Source: JBBKXR01 sp037969585
GTDB lineage: Bacteria; Verrucomicrobiota; Verrucomicrobiia; Verrucomicrobiales; DEV007
Length of the DNA stretch: 64,000 bases
Reading direction: 5' to 3'
NCBI GenBank assembly: GCA_037969585.1
Contig: JBBKXR010000160.1
Span: forward strand, 18,515 to 82,514
The position numbers were made by a program, and so were the translations under genes. Below are positions 8,535 through 17,219 of this stretch, piece after piece. The notes under the pieces were generated by a model. The model was not told the origin of the DNA and made no database searches. It saw only the letters and a program-made list of their open reading frames with translations. Every line of letters begins with the position of its first letter. The first letter of the stretch is position 1.

Positions 8535-9587
8535 TTATTGAGCAGCTACTGCGGCAGTTTCTGACGGTGCAGGCTTGGCGCATTTCTCGCACTTGCCGTC
8601 CTTAGCTTTCTTACACTCGGCGCATTTCTCTGCTGCTGGCGCGTCCTTTTCGCACTTGGCAGTAGGGCAGGCTTTCGCACATTTCTCGCACTTACCGTCT
8701 TTGGCCTTCGCACAGTCGGGACATTTGCTCGTTGCTGAGGCCTGCGCACACTTCTCGCACTTACCGTCTTTAGCTTTCGCGCAGTCGGGACACTTGCTCG
8801 CGGCTGAGGCCTTCGCACATTTCTCGCACTTGCCGTCCTTCGCTTTGGCACAATCGGCGCATTTCTCTGCTGCCGGGGCGTCTTTTTCACACTTGGTCGT
8901 TGGGCAGGCTTTCGCACATTTCTCGCACTTACCGTCTTTTGCTTTCGCGCAGTCGGGACAATTGCTCGCGGCTGAGGCCTTCGCACACTTCTCGCACTTG
9001 CCGTCTTTCGCTTTGGCACAGTCGGCGCACTTGCTCGCCGCAGCGGGCTTCGTGCACTTCTCGCACTGGCCTTCCTTGGCTTTCACGCAATCGGGACATT
9101 TACTGCCAATGGCTGCACGAGCGGGGGCGGACGCTGCGGCCGGAGCGTTGATGCGCTTGCGAACAGCCTCAAGCTCACGCTGCAACTGATCGACTTTTCG
9201 TTCCAGCTCCTGGACACGCACGGCGGAAATTTTCGCGCTGTGATCGATCTCAAGCTCCAACCAGATGCGCTCGGCGTGCTCGCGTGCGCGGCGGGCATCG
9301 TCATGGAGGCCTGCAGCCTTTAGATGCTCGGCCGCTTCCATCAGGTGCCGGATTCGCTCATGATGATGCTGCTGAGCCTGACGGTGTTGGTCGCGCTCGG
9401 CGCGTTCCCGATCATGACTTTGATGTTGGACGTGTCCGCGGTGATCGTCAGCTCGCTTTTCAGCCGGTTTTTTGGGGGAGGCATCAGCCGCTTCCACGAA
9501 CGATGGCACAAAAAGCGCCAAGCTTGCAAACAGGGCAAAAACTCGGCTCAGAGAACTCAACAGGGGTAGGGAGGCAGTTTTTTTCAT
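8535..9587 (-). CDS. exported Cys-repeat protein (seven C-x2-C-x7-C-x2-C units)
   Basis: 350 residues, no family I recognise. Residues 1-33 form a signal peptide (MKK start, hydrophobic core ALFASLALFVPSF, cleavage near VEA-ADA). Residues about 48-90 are His-rich, including a HHH run. Residues about 80-147 are a charged helical or coiled-coil stretch. Residues 162-342 hold seven near-identical units, each C-x2-C-x7-C-x2-C, plus two linkers containing C-x4-C: 32 cysteines in all and none elsewhere. In an oxidising exterior these would form disulfides or bind metal; the His-rich head also points to metal. Metal capture, metal sensing or a structural role are all possible. An in-frame ORF continues beyond the stop. 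It is divergent from lysC. Confidence 0.85.
   Translation of the reverse strand: MKKTASLPLLSSLSRVFALFASLALFVPSFVEAADASPKKPAEKRADDHRGHVQHQSHDRERAERDQHRQAQQHHHERIRHLMEAAEHLKAAGLHDDARRAREHAERIWLELEIDHSAKISAVRVQELERKVDQLQRELEAVRKRINAPAAASAPARAAIGSKCPDCVKAKEGQCEKCTKPAAASKCADCAKAKDGKCEKCAKASAASNCPDCAKAKDGKCEKCAKACPTTKCEKDAPAAEKCADCAKAKDGKCEKCAKASAASKCPDCAKAKDGKCEKCAQASATSKCPDCAKAKDGKCEKCAKACPTAKCEKDAPAAEKCAECKKAKDGKCEKCAKPAPSETAAVAAQ
8574..9104 (-). repeat. coding tandem repeat, 69-bp unit within a 240-bp super-repeat
   Basis: In protein terms, units 1-3 (residues 162-241; 23+23+34) and units 4-6 (residues 242-320; 22+23+34) are two copies of a super-repeat. A single unit (321-342) follows. The third member of each triplet ends with the linker ACPTxKCEKDAPAAE. 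The array therefore seems to have grown first by 69-bp units and then by duplication of a block of about 240 bp. Confidence 0.9.
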
Positions 9588-9781
9588 CGGAATAATTTCA
9601 ATCTAGCTAACGGTCGCGGGAGTCAGTGCCACGCGAGCGAACGCTCCAGCATCCCAGATATTACCCCGCTCAGCAAACCTTGTTGCCGAGTTTAACGAGA
9701 AAATCACCCGTGGACATTCGCAAATCTTCGGGCAATATCCCCACTCGCCCCTTTCATTGGGCCGAACCCACGCCAAAATTT

Positions 9782-11020
9782 GTGAGTCTGATCGTGCAAA
9801 AATACGGCGGTACTTCCGTCCGCGACCCCGAGCGCATTCTTAATGTGGCCCGGCGCATTCTGGAGACGCAGAAAGCCGGCCACAAAGTCGTTGCTGTGGT
9901 GTCGGCAATGTCCGGTGAAACCAACAAGCTCATCGAGCTCGCTGCCGCGGTCTGTCAAGATAGTCGCCCACCCGATCGCGAGATGGACGTTCTGCTGGCG
10001 ACTGGCGAGCAGCGCACCATCGCCTTGACTTCAATGGCGATTACCGCACTCGGCGGGCAGGCAAAATCGCTCACCGGTGCTCAGGCCGGGATTGAAACGG
10101 ACGGTGTCCACACCAAGGCGCGCATTTCCAACATCACGCCGGATGAAGTTCACCGACTACTCGATGACGGCAATATCGTCATCGTAGCCGGTTTCCAAGG
10201 CCGCACCAGAGAAGGCCACATCACCACCCTCGGTCGCGGCGGGTCCGACCTGACCGCGATCGCCATGGCTGCAGCGGTCGACGCTGACCTATGCCAAATT
10301 TTCACCGATGTTGACGGCGTCTACACCTGCGATCCCCGGGTCGTTCCCGACGCCCGCAAAATCAACGAACTGAGTTACGATGAAATGCTCGAAATGGCCA
10401 GTAGCGGCAGCAAAGTCATGCAGTCGCGCGCTGTCGAGTTCGCCAAAAAATTCGGTGTCAAATTTGAAGTCCGCAGCAGCCTTAACGACAACCCCGGCAC
10501 CTTGGTGCGTGAAGAACACATGAGCATGGAATCCGTCGTCATCCGTGGAGTCAGCCTCGAGCGGGCCCAGGCAAAAGTCACCATCACTGGAGTCAGTGAC
10601 CAACCAGGCACCGCAGGACGCGTGTTCGGCGCGCTTGCCGAAGCCAACTTGCTGATCGATATGATCGTGCAAAACGTCTCGACCACCGGCGTTACCGGCG
10701 TCACCGACATTTCTTTTACGCTGAACGAAGTGGACCTGGCGCAAGCCGAGGCCGCGCTTCAGCCGGTGCTAGCCGAGCTCGGCGAAGGCGTGCGCATTCT
10801 CACCGAAACAAAAGTCGCCAAGCTCAGCGTCGTCGGTATCGGCATGCGCTCGCATTCCGGGGTTGCCGCCGAGATGTTTTCCGCGCTTGCCAAAGCCGGC
10901 ATCAATATTCAAATGATCTCAACTTCCGAGATCAAGATCACCGTCACCGTCGCCGAAGCGCAGATCGATGACGCGGTGCGCGTCGTGCACGATGCCTTCG
11001 GGCTCGCCGACGGCGCATAG
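9782..11020 (+). CDS. lysC: aspartate kinase
   Basis: 412 residues from GTG 9782, where the family start VSLIVQKYGGTSV lies. The frame is open further up, but that part has no homology pattern, and neither option shows a good ribosome-binding site. Phosphorylates aspartate, the first step to lysine, threonine, methionine and diaminopimelate. Landmarks are QKYGGTSV, VVVSAMSGETNKLI, LLATGEQRTI, FQGRTREGHITTLGRGGSD and IFTDVDGVYTCDPR. Two C-terminal ACT domains (about 265-405) imply feedback control by lysine or threonine. The length fits the monofunctional class of about 405-415 residues. It is separated from hom-thrC by the Cys-repeat gene. Confidence 0.95.
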   Translation: MSLIVQKYGGTSVRDPERILNVARRILETQKAGHKVVAVVSAMSGETNKLIELAAAVCQDSRPPDREMDVLLATGEQRTIALTSMAITALGGQAKSLTGAQAGIETDGVHTKARISNITPDEVHRLLDDGNIVIVAGFQGRTREGHITTLGRGGSDLTAIAMAAAVDADLCQIFTDVDGVYTCDPRVVPDARKINELSYDEMLEMASSGSKVMQSRAVEFAKKFGVKFEVRSSLNDNPGTLVREEHMSMESVVIRGVSLERAQAKVTITGVSDQPGTAGRVFGALAEANLLIDMIVQNVSTTGVTGVTDISFTLNEVDLAQAEAALQPVLAELGEGVRILTETKVAKLSVVGIGMRSHSGVAAEMFSALAKAGINIQMISTSEIKITVTVAEAQIDDAVRVVHDAFGLADGA

Positions 11021-11101
11021 CCCGCAGTCCTGATTTCTCTGGCCTTTCCGGTCCTGAAGAACTGGATCTGAATGCAACTCAGCTCAACTGCTGGCTTCAG
11101 T

Positions 11102-11128
11102 TGCAAGATATTAGTTTACCGGAAACTG
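11102..11128. promoter_or_regulatory. CCGG-centred dyad, copy 2
   Basis: TGCAAGATATTAGTTTACCG continues into GAAACTG; AGTTTAC and GGAAACT form the dyad. It matches copy 5 (58828) at 21 of 27 positions. It overlaps the 3' arm of a hairpin, TGCAACT (11073-11079) / AGTTGCA (11099-11105), behind lysC. It lies about 115 bases upstream of the transpeptidase gene. Confidence 0.4.
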
Positions 11129-11242
11129 TTGAGGAAAGCCGTGGAAAGCAGTAGTGCGAAAACGAGATAGGCTGCATTTTCTCGCCAATCTCCCACCTTG
11201 GTTGTTTGACGAGGGCCGACGTCGACGCCAACCTACGTCGCC

Positions 11243-12226
11243 ATGCTCTCTCTCCCCCGAGTCCCTGTCGTGGCAGCGTTTTTGCTGCTGTCGTATTTGC
11301 CCAATGCCCTGAGCTTGGATTTTTTCAAAAAGAAGGCTGACGAACCTGCTGAAGACGATCGGGACACGATCACCGCGGTCCAGATCTATCTCGATACGCA
11401 ATTGCTTGGACCCGGGAAAATCGATGGCCGGATGGGTACTTTCACTCGCCAGGCAGCCGAGGATTTCAACCTCCGCGACGATGTCGAGACCGGTAATTGG
11501 CATGAACTGCTGAAACAAACCAGGAAGGCCATTCCATCGCCTTTCCAAACGGTCGTCATTCCCGAATCCGCCTCGAAATTCGTTGGCTCTCTACCTTCAG
11601 GCAGAGCGGCGCAGGCACAAAAGGATTACATGCCCTACCGCTCCTACCACGAATACGTCGCCGAGCGCTATCACGCCAGCATGGGCTTCATCACTCAGCT
11701 AAACCCGGACATCAACATCTACAATCTGCGCCCGGGAAAAGAAGTAATCGTGCCAAATATTGCCGAGTTTCGCATCGAGGACATCGAGCGCGACATCCAA
11801 TTCGAGGAAGAAGCCGCTCTCAGCACCCGTAAACTTCACGTCGACACCAAGCGCAAAACTGTGCGGATCTACGACGGTGAGATTTTGCTCGCAAGCTTTC
11901 CGATCACCCCCGGTCGAGAAAAATTCATCCCCTACGGTGACTGGAAATGCGTAAACATGGTCACCACGCCCGAGTTCCGCTATGACAGCCAGATGCTCAA
12001 TGCCGGCAAACGCAGCGATGACTATCACATGCTACCGCCTGGCCCGAACAGTCCGGTCGGCATCTTCTGGGCCGGTCTCGACAAATCCGGTATCGGTTTT
12101 CACGGTACGAATAATCCCGAGACTATCGGCCGCGCCCAAAGTGCCGGCTGCATTCGTCTCGCCAACTGGGATGCCGTGCGCCTCAGCACGCTGTTTCGAC
12201 CAGGCGCCAGCGTTGAAGTGCGCTGA
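11243..12226 (+). CDS. L,D-transpeptidase (YkuD/ErfK family)
   Basis: 327 residues, exported. Signal peptide about 1-24. A peptidoglycan-binding-like helix bundle lies at about 42-78 (VQIYLDTQLLGPGKIDGRMG). A LysM-like stretch spans about 130-172 (SYHEYVAERY, INIYNLRPGKEVIVPNI). The YkuD catalytic domain spans about 195-327, with His287 in GIGFHGTN and catalytic Cys303 in SAGCIRLANWD. Such enzymes make 3-3 cross-links in peptidoglycan or attach proteins to it. It faces the histidine kinase tail to tail with a gap of about 40 bases. Its exact cell-wall substrate is unknown. Confidence 0.93.
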   Translation: MLSLPRVPVVAAFLLLSYLPNALSLDFFKKKADEPAEDDRDTITAVQIYLDTQLLGPGKIDGRMGTFTRQAAEDFNLRDDVETGNWHELLKQTRKAIPSPFQTVVIPESASKFVGSLPSGRAAQAQKDYMPYRSYHEYVAERYHASMGFITQLNPDINIYNLRPGKEVIVPNIAEFRIEDIERDIQFEEEAALSTRKLHVDTKRKTVRIYDGEILLASFPITPGREKFIPYGDWKCVNMVTTPEFRYDSQMLNAGKRSDDYHMLPPGPNSPVGIFWAGLDKSGIGFHGTNNPETIGRAQSAGCIRLANWDAVRLSTLFRPGASVEVR

Positions 12227-12269
12227 CGTAGTCCTCAAGGAACTGGCGAGGGCGTGAGTTCCGCGCAGC

Positions 12270-13787
12270 TCAACTCGACAAAGCTATATCGTCTCTGGAC
12301 GCCGCCATCGGATTCCTGCCGATCAGCGGTTCGCCGGGGATGAAGGATACGGCTGGACCCTTCATGGCATTTTCCGCCTCCTCGCTGGACGCGACGTAGA
12401 TCGGTAGTCTCACGCCAAATGACGAACCCTCGCCCTGTTCGCTGCGACAAAATACGCCACCTCCCATCGACACTGCCAGTCGACGCGTGATCCACAGTCC
12501 CAGCCCACTGCTCGGCTCGCCACCCGTCGGGCGCGGCGTCAGTCGAGAGAATTTTTCGTACAGCTTCGACTGATCTTCCTGGCTCAAACCAGGACCGTCG
12601 TCGATCACCTCAACAACGACCATTTCAGCGTTGTGACCGACCGACATCTTCACCTTGCCTCCGACCGGGGTATACTTGATCGCGTTGGAAACCAGATTTT
12701 CGAGAATCTGATGAGCTGCCCCCTGATCTCCTCTCACAGACGGTAGATCCACGACCGCAGGCATCGAAAGCGAAATCTGCTTGGCGACTGCAAGCGCCCT
12801 GTTTTCTTCGACCACGGTGGTAATCAGCGGAGTCATGTCGAACTCTTTTGACTCCAGTTCCATCCGATCGTCTTCGATTGCCTGCACATCGAGCAAATTG
12901 CTGATGATGTCCGTCATTCGACCTGCTGAAGTAAGAATTTCGCCCGCTTGACGGTGGATTTGCTCTGGCGAAAGATTTTCCTGCATCCTTAACAGGTCCG
13001 CATAACCCGTGACAATACCCAACGGGTTGCGCAAGCCGTGGGCTGCGATGTTGATGAACTCCGCTCGCTCACGATTGAGCGAGTGCAGATCGGAATTTGC
13101 CGCCGCCAACTGCTCGTTGGCAAAGTCCATCCTGCGCGCTGCCTCTCTTCGAGTCTGTTCAAAAATCAGACCCAAGGTTCCAAGAAAGCAAACCAAGCCA
13201 ACCATACTCACCGACGCCACCGCCGAAGCCCACTCTGTATCGTAGGTCGTTGGAAAGCGGTAGCCAAAAATCTCGCACACCGCTAGCGCCACAACCGTCG
13301 CAAAAGCAATCACCGACCACGTCAAAGCACCGCGCAAATCGACGAGAAGAAGCACCACTAAAGGCACTGCCGCCAGCCAGGCGACCGCGTGGCCCGTGAT
13401 ACCGCCATCAACTGAGCACAGACCGGTAAAGCCGACGAGGAGTCCGAAACCGTACAAATAGCCGGTCAGATTCAAATTTCCCGTCTGACGCACCACCCAC
13501 GGCACCATCGTGGTAAACATGCCGCTTACTCCGATGATATAACCACCCCAGCGATTTCCGATAGCGAGGAAAAACGCTGCATAGGCGATCGACATCAGGC
13601 CGAGGACGACTCCAAAACGGATCTGCAGACGGGCGCGCCTCAGATCATCCTCATTATCCAAATTAGCCGGATGAACAAATCCATCGAGGGGAGCACTGGC
13701 TTTTTTCCGTTCAATAACGGACGACACTGCCGCAGCTGAACGAGAAGCGATCGGCCGAGATGGCAAAGGTTTAAGAGGCGAAGACAT
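12270..13787 (-). CDS. membrane sensor histidine kinase (orphan)
   Basis: 505 residues. Cytoplasmic N-terminus of about 55 residues, then about six hydrophobic segments (56-208) with short loops and no large periplasmic sensor. A helical linker is followed by the HisKA box FINIAAHGLRNPLG, phospho-acceptor His250. The usual S-H-E-L-R-T-P is A-H-G-L-R-N-P here. HATPase: N-box ILENLVSNAIKYTP, G1 VIDDGPGL, G2 SSGLGLWITRR. A 40-residue tail follows. No response regulator is adjacent, so the partner must be elsewhere. A perfect 8-bp inverted repeat lies about 30 bases upstream of the start. Confidence 0.93.
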   Translation of the reverse strand: MSSPLKPLPSRPIASRSAAAVSSVIERKKASAPLDGFVHPANLDNEDDLRRARLQIRFGVVLGLMSIAYAAFFLAIGNRWGGYIIGVSGMFTTMVPWVVRQTGNLNLTGYLYGFGLLVGFTGLCSVDGGITGHAVAWLAAVPLVVLLLVDLRGALTWSVIAFATVVALAVCEIFGYRFPTTYDTEWASAVASVSMVGLVCFLGTLGLIFEQTRREAARRMDFANEQLAAANSDLHSLNRERAEFINIAAHGLRNPLGIVTGYADLLRMQENLSPEQIHRQAGEILTSAGRMTDIISNLLDVQAIEDDRMELESKEFDMTPLITTVVEENRALAVAKQISLSMPAVVDLPSVRGDQGAAHQILENLVSNAIKYTPVGGKVKMSVGHNAEMVVVEVIDDGPGLSQEDQSKLYEKFSRLTPRPTGGEPSSGLGLWITRRLAVSMGGGVFCRSEQGEGSSFGVRLPIYVASSEEAENAMKGPAVSFIPGEPLIGRNPMAASRDDIALSS

Positions 13788-13817
13788 ACGGTTCGAATGC
13801 TGTGCTATTTGTGAGTC

Positions 13818-13841
13818 GGTATCGGTTCAATCGCCGATACC
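13818..13841. promoter_or_regulatory. inverted repeat at the histidine kinase start
   Basis: GGTATCGG (13818-13825) and CCGATACC (13834-13841) with an 8-nt loop. Flanking TGTG and CACA extend the symmetry imperfectly to about 14 bp. It lies 30 bases upstream of the kinase ATG, so it could be an operator or a leader hairpin that affects translation. Confidence 0.45.
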
Positions 13842-13900
13842 ACCCACAAGAAAAGAGAGTCGTTCGAATGAGCCGAAATAGTTAGATGAAGTATAAAATA

Positions 13901-13964
13901 TATGGAAATTACATAAGTTGCTACTTATTTTTTGTTTTAGTGGAAATTTTATATAACTTCCATA
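13901..13964. promoter_or_regulatory. AT-rich inverted repeat upstream of the histidine kinase
   Basis: TATGGAAATTACATAA (13901-13916) and TTATATAACTTCCATA (13949-13964) pair at 14 of 16 positions, and TGGAAATT recurs directly at 13903 and 13941. The region about 13885-13960 is strikingly AT-rich for this genome and sits in a 500-base gap (13788-14296) otherwise without a credible gene. A promoter/operator region of the kinase is likely. A short frame at 14053-14274 looks random. Confidence 0.4.
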
Positions 13965-14296
13965 GATGATCGCCTAAGGTCGTTTCAAAAATCGACGGGT
14001 TATACCAATCGGTTAGCCGTTTTGCTAGAATGGCTGCATCGATCGTTCTCAAGTGCAAGACGTTGGAAAAAGGAGTCGAACGACATCACCTGCCTGCAGT
14101 GCAGGCCGAAGGGGCGAGCCGGGAAACGAAGCGAAAAGCAGTGCTAGCACAGCGAATGACGAACAACGCAGCAATCGAGAAAAAGCGGCTAGCTTCGTGA
14201 CTCAGGACGAGAAGCGCCAGTTTTGCCTATCTCATACCCACAATTACACCGGAGAATCTACCCGGTTTGTATAAGGCTACGGCGACCTGAGTCGGC

Positions 14297-14824
14297 TCAA
14301 TTTAGCGAACAACCCGAGCCCGCAGCCGGATCGACACCATCAATGCGCAAATACGGCGGCTTCCTCAATCCTTTTTCGACCGCCGGAAACACCTGCGGAG
14401 GCGGAATCGCCAGTCCCGAGCGACGAGCAGCCGAGCCGCTCGCCAGGCGAATTCCTTCGACATCCGAGAGTTTGACTAGCATTTCGCGGTCCTCACGGCT
14501 GATATCGCAAAACAAAAAAGTCACCTGAAAGCTCCCCTCGTCCGTTCGTCCGCCCCCCGTCAGCGGACGGGACTCCACCACGATCGTCTCCGCACTGACA
14601 AATGCACCTGCCGTACGAGGCACCGAAGCCTTCACCTCGACATGACAGCCAAGCACCATCGTCGATCCGACCTCAAAACCACGCTGCGACTCCACCACCA
14701 TGCCGTGCTCATTGACAGCCAACACTCGGCGCAGCGGACACTCGTGGACCGATTCCTCACCCGATCCATCCGATGACATCGGCGACCCCGGCAAAGGCAA
14801 TTCGGAATGATTTTCGTGAGCCAT
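14297..14824 (-). CDS. PilZ-like domain protein
   Basis: 175 residues from ATG 14824 (MAHENHSELP); a GTG at 14884 would add 20 residues. No ribosome-binding site decides. The centre has the layout of a PilZ beta-barrel: CPLRRVLAVNEHGMVVES, then GSTMVLGCHVEV, FVSAETIVVESRPL and FQVTFLFCDISREDREML. Typical PilZ domains bind cyclic-di-GMP through RxxxR and (D/N)xSxxG. Here only the first motif is hinted at and the second is not clear, so c-di-GMP binding is doubtful. The C-terminal 50 residues are Pro/Ala-rich. Unknown role; fold call is moderate. Confidence 0.6.
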   Translation of the reverse strand: MAHENHSELPLPGSPMSSDGSGEESVHECPLRRVLAVNEHGMVVESQRGFEVGSTMVLGCHVEVKASVPRTAGAFVSAETIVVESRPLTGGGRTDEGSFQVTFLFCDISREDREMLVKLSDVEGIRLASGSAARRSGLAIPPPQVFPAVEKGLRKPPYLRIDGVDPAAGSGCSLN

Positions 14825-15047
14825 CAGTGTGATATCAACGCCGATCTTTCGATCGGCGGTCGGCAAAGTAGCCAGCAGTCTCACACTGTCAAACGCTCAG
14901 AACGACACCGTGACGCGGAAATTTCGGACAGTGTTAGGATACGTGAAAGTTATTGAATTTAGGGAGTGGCTGGGGAAGTCTTGCCGCTGACGCCTCGTCT
15001 AACGCAGCAACATCGACGAGACACCTTTTGCCCAAGCGCCCGCCGCC

Positions 15048-15968
15048 ATGCACATCCAGGACATATTCGAAAAACAGCGTACCACCATCTCGTTCGAGTT
15101 TTTCCCACCGAAAAGCAACGACGCCTGGGAGTCCCTCTACTCCACCATCGCCGAACTGGAGCGCTACAAGCCCTCTTTCGTCAGCGTCACCTACGGCGCC
15201 GGCGGGTCAACTCGCGAGATGACCCACGACCTCGTCGTGCGCCTAAAAGAAACCACCGCCTGCGATCCGATCCCGCACCTGACCTGCGTCTGCCACGAGC
15301 GCGACGAAGTGCAGAGCATCCTCGAACGCTACGCCACTGCCGGCGTCAGCAACATCCTCGCCCTCGGCGGCGACCCGCCACGCGACCGCGCCGATCACGA
15401 CCGCACGAAAGACGCCTTTCCGTACGGATCCGACTTGGTTGCGTTCATTAAAAAATTCAACGAAACCGGGACTCACCCTGATTCGCGCGGCTTCGGTATC
15501 GGCGTCGCCGGCTTTCCCGAAGGCCATCCCGCCACCCCGAATCGCCTCCTGGAAATGGATCACTTGAAACGCAAAGTCGACGCCGGAGCCGACTACATCG
15601 TCACCCAGCTGTTCTTCAACAACGACGACTTCCTCGACTTCCGCGACCGCTGCTTGTTAGCCGGCATCGACGTGCCGATCATCGCCGGCATCATGCCGAT
15701 CACCTCCGCCAAAGGCATGCAACGCATGGCCGACCTCGCCGCCGGCGCCCGCTTTCCCGCCAAATTGTTGCGCGCCGTCGAACGCGCCGGTGACGATACC
15801 GAAGCCGTCGAACGCGTCGGTATCCACTACGCCACGCAACAGTGCGCCGACCTACTCGATCGCGGCGTCAAAGGCTTTCACTTTTACACACTCAACCGCT
15901 CGCGAGCGACCCGCGAGATCTACGCCAGCCTCGGCCTGCGCGACACCGAATCACTCGCCGCCTCTTAG
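15048..15968 (+). CDS. metF: methylenetetrahydrofolate reductase
   Basis: 306 residues, the usual size for bacterial MetF. FAD-dependent reduction of 5,10-methylene-THF to 5-methyl-THF for methionine synthesis. Family landmarks: TISFEFFPPKS at the N-terminus (with the catalytic Glu), FVSVTYGAGGSTRE, HLTCVCHERDEV, NILALGGDPPRD, GIGVAGFPEGHP, DYIVTQLFFNND and PIIAGIMPI. The start at ATG 15048 fits the family. The parvulin gene follows after 27 bases and could be co-transcribed. No SAM riboswitch was recognised in the 220-base upstream gap. Confidence 0.97.
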   Translation: MHIQDIFEKQRTTISFEFFPPKSNDAWESLYSTIAELERYKPSFVSVTYGAGGSTREMTHDLVVRLKETTACDPIPHLTCVCHERDEVQSILERYATAGVSNILALGGDPPRDRADHDRTKDAFPYGSDLVAFIKKFNETGTHPDSRGFGIGVAGFPEGHPATPNRLLEMDHLKRKVDAGADYIVTQLFFNNDDFLDFRDRCLLAGIDVPIIAGIMPITSAKGMQRMADLAAGARFPAKLLRAVERAGDDTEAVERVGIHYATQQCADLLDRGVKGFHFYTLNRSRATREIYASLGLRDTESLAAS

Positions 15969-15995
15969 CAAAATCAATCGTCGTCTGCCGCCACC

Positions 15996-17204
15996 ATGCC
16001 CGAGGACCAAGAAGCCGATGCCGATCCGCCGGAGAAATCCAGCGATCCCACCGACCTTCCCGGAGCCGAGTGGCCCGACCCACCCAAGCGTCCCGCACGA
16101 TCGCGGCTGCGATCGCCCCTCTCTCCTCCGTCCGGCTCGAAGAACCGTGGCAAAGGCGGCCGCTACGCCTGGCGGTTTATTTTTTACGCCATCTTTGTGC
16201 TCTATCTGGCCGGCGATTTCTTCGTTTTCCGGGGGCCGCTCCGTCAACGCTACGAAAAACGTCAAGCGCTCGGACCGACCACCGCCGAACGCGCCATTGA
16301 AAAAGGCTGGGTAGCGACCGTCAACGGTGAGCCGATCAGCACCGACCGCCTCGCTCGCGGCGTCGACATTCATCTCTACCAACGCGGTAAAAAGCGCGAT
16401 GATCAGTCGGCCAGTAGCCTGCGCTACATTCGCGGCGCCGTGTTGCAACGCCTCATCGATGACCTGCTCATCGAACAATACACCAGAGGTCAAAAACATC
16501 AGGTCAGCCGGGACAAGGTCGGCACCGCCGTGGCGCATTTTGAATCCCAATTTAAAGACATCGAACAACTGGAACAACGCTCGGCCGCCCAGCACATCGA
16601 TGCCGATCAGCGCCGCCAACGCCTGCGTGAACTCACTGCCCAAGTCGACTGGCTGGAATTTCACTTGGCCACCTCTCCGCAGGTGACCGAAGCTGTCGCC
16701 CGTCAGTGGTATGACAACAATCGCGAAGGCGGCTTAGAGAATGGCTTCGGCGTCGATGAAACTTTCCGGACGCGACATATTTTCCTCAGCACAATCGGTG
16801 ACGATTCGCCCGAGCGCGAACAGCAGATCCGAGAACTCTATCGCCAACTGACCGAGAACGATGCCGATTTCGCCAAGCTCGTCGCCGAATATTCAGAAGA
16901 CCTGCGCAGCAAACCGCGCGGTGGTGACCTGAACTGGTTCGCTCGCGCTCGCATGCCCGAGGAATTTATCAGTGCCATCGAGAATCTCGCACCCGGCGGG
17001 CTCAGTGAACCGTTCCGCAGTGAGATTGGCTGGCATATCGTCGAAATGACCGACCGGCAACCTGCCCGCGAAGCCAGTTTCGAAGAAATGCGCGACGAAA
17101 TCATCGCCTACTTGGAAACCGAAGATCGTCGACAGAAGATCGAAGAATTTGTCGAAAACCTGCGCCGCACCTCAATTGTCCAGGTTTTTCCCGAACAGCT
17201 CTGA
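15996..17204 (+). CDS. membrane-anchored parvulin-type peptidyl-prolyl isomerase
   Basis: 402 residues. A Pro/Asp-rich cytoplasmic N-terminus (1-56) precedes one transmembrane segment (about 58-78), so the rest faces the periplasm. A SurA-like helical region (about 90-240) is followed by a rotamase domain (about 250-350) with RTRHIFLST, ADFAKLVAEYSED, GGDLNWFARARMPEEF and GWHIVEM. It probably assists folding of exported or outer-membrane proteins, like PpiD or SurA. The single-anchor layout is closest to PpiD, but the protein is shorter. It follows metF by 27 bases; a functional link is not implied. Confidence 0.9.
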   Translation: MPEDQEADADPPEKSSDPTDLPGAEWPDPPKRPARSRLRSPLSPPSGSKNRGKGGRYAWRFIFYAIFVLYLAGDFFVFRGPLRQRYEKRQALGPTTAERAIEKGWVATVNGEPISTDRLARGVDIHLYQRGKKRDDQSASSLRYIRGAVLQRLIDDLLIEQYTRGQKHQVSRDKVGTAVAHFESQFKDIEQLEQRSAAQHIDADQRRQRLRELTAQVDWLEFHLATSPQVTEAVARQWYDNNREGGLENGFGVDETFRTRHIFLSTIGDDSPEREQQIRELYRQLTENDADFAKLVAEYSEDLRSKPRGGDLNWFARARMPEEFISAIENLAPGGLSEPFRSEIGWHIVEMTDRQPAREASFEEMRDEIIAYLETEDRRQKIEEFVENLRRTSIVQVFPEQL

Positions 17205-17219
17205 GCCAGACTCAAACCG

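Noticed and set aside
8560..9104. Possible CRISPR array because of regular 69-bp repeats
   Set aside because: Units are contiguous, coding and without spacers; no cas genes.
8575..9189. 204-residue open frame on the plus strand opposite the Cys-repeat gene (repeats of AHFSHLPSLAF)
   Set aside because: The repetitive antisense frame is a by-product of the 69-bp coding repeat; no signal, start site or family.
14053..14274. 73-residue frame in the gap upstream of the histidine kinase
   Set aside because: Random-looking composition, no ribosome-binding site, no family pattern.
14885..15047. SAM riboswitch before metF
   Set aside because: No conserved SAM-I or SAM-II core recognised by eye.
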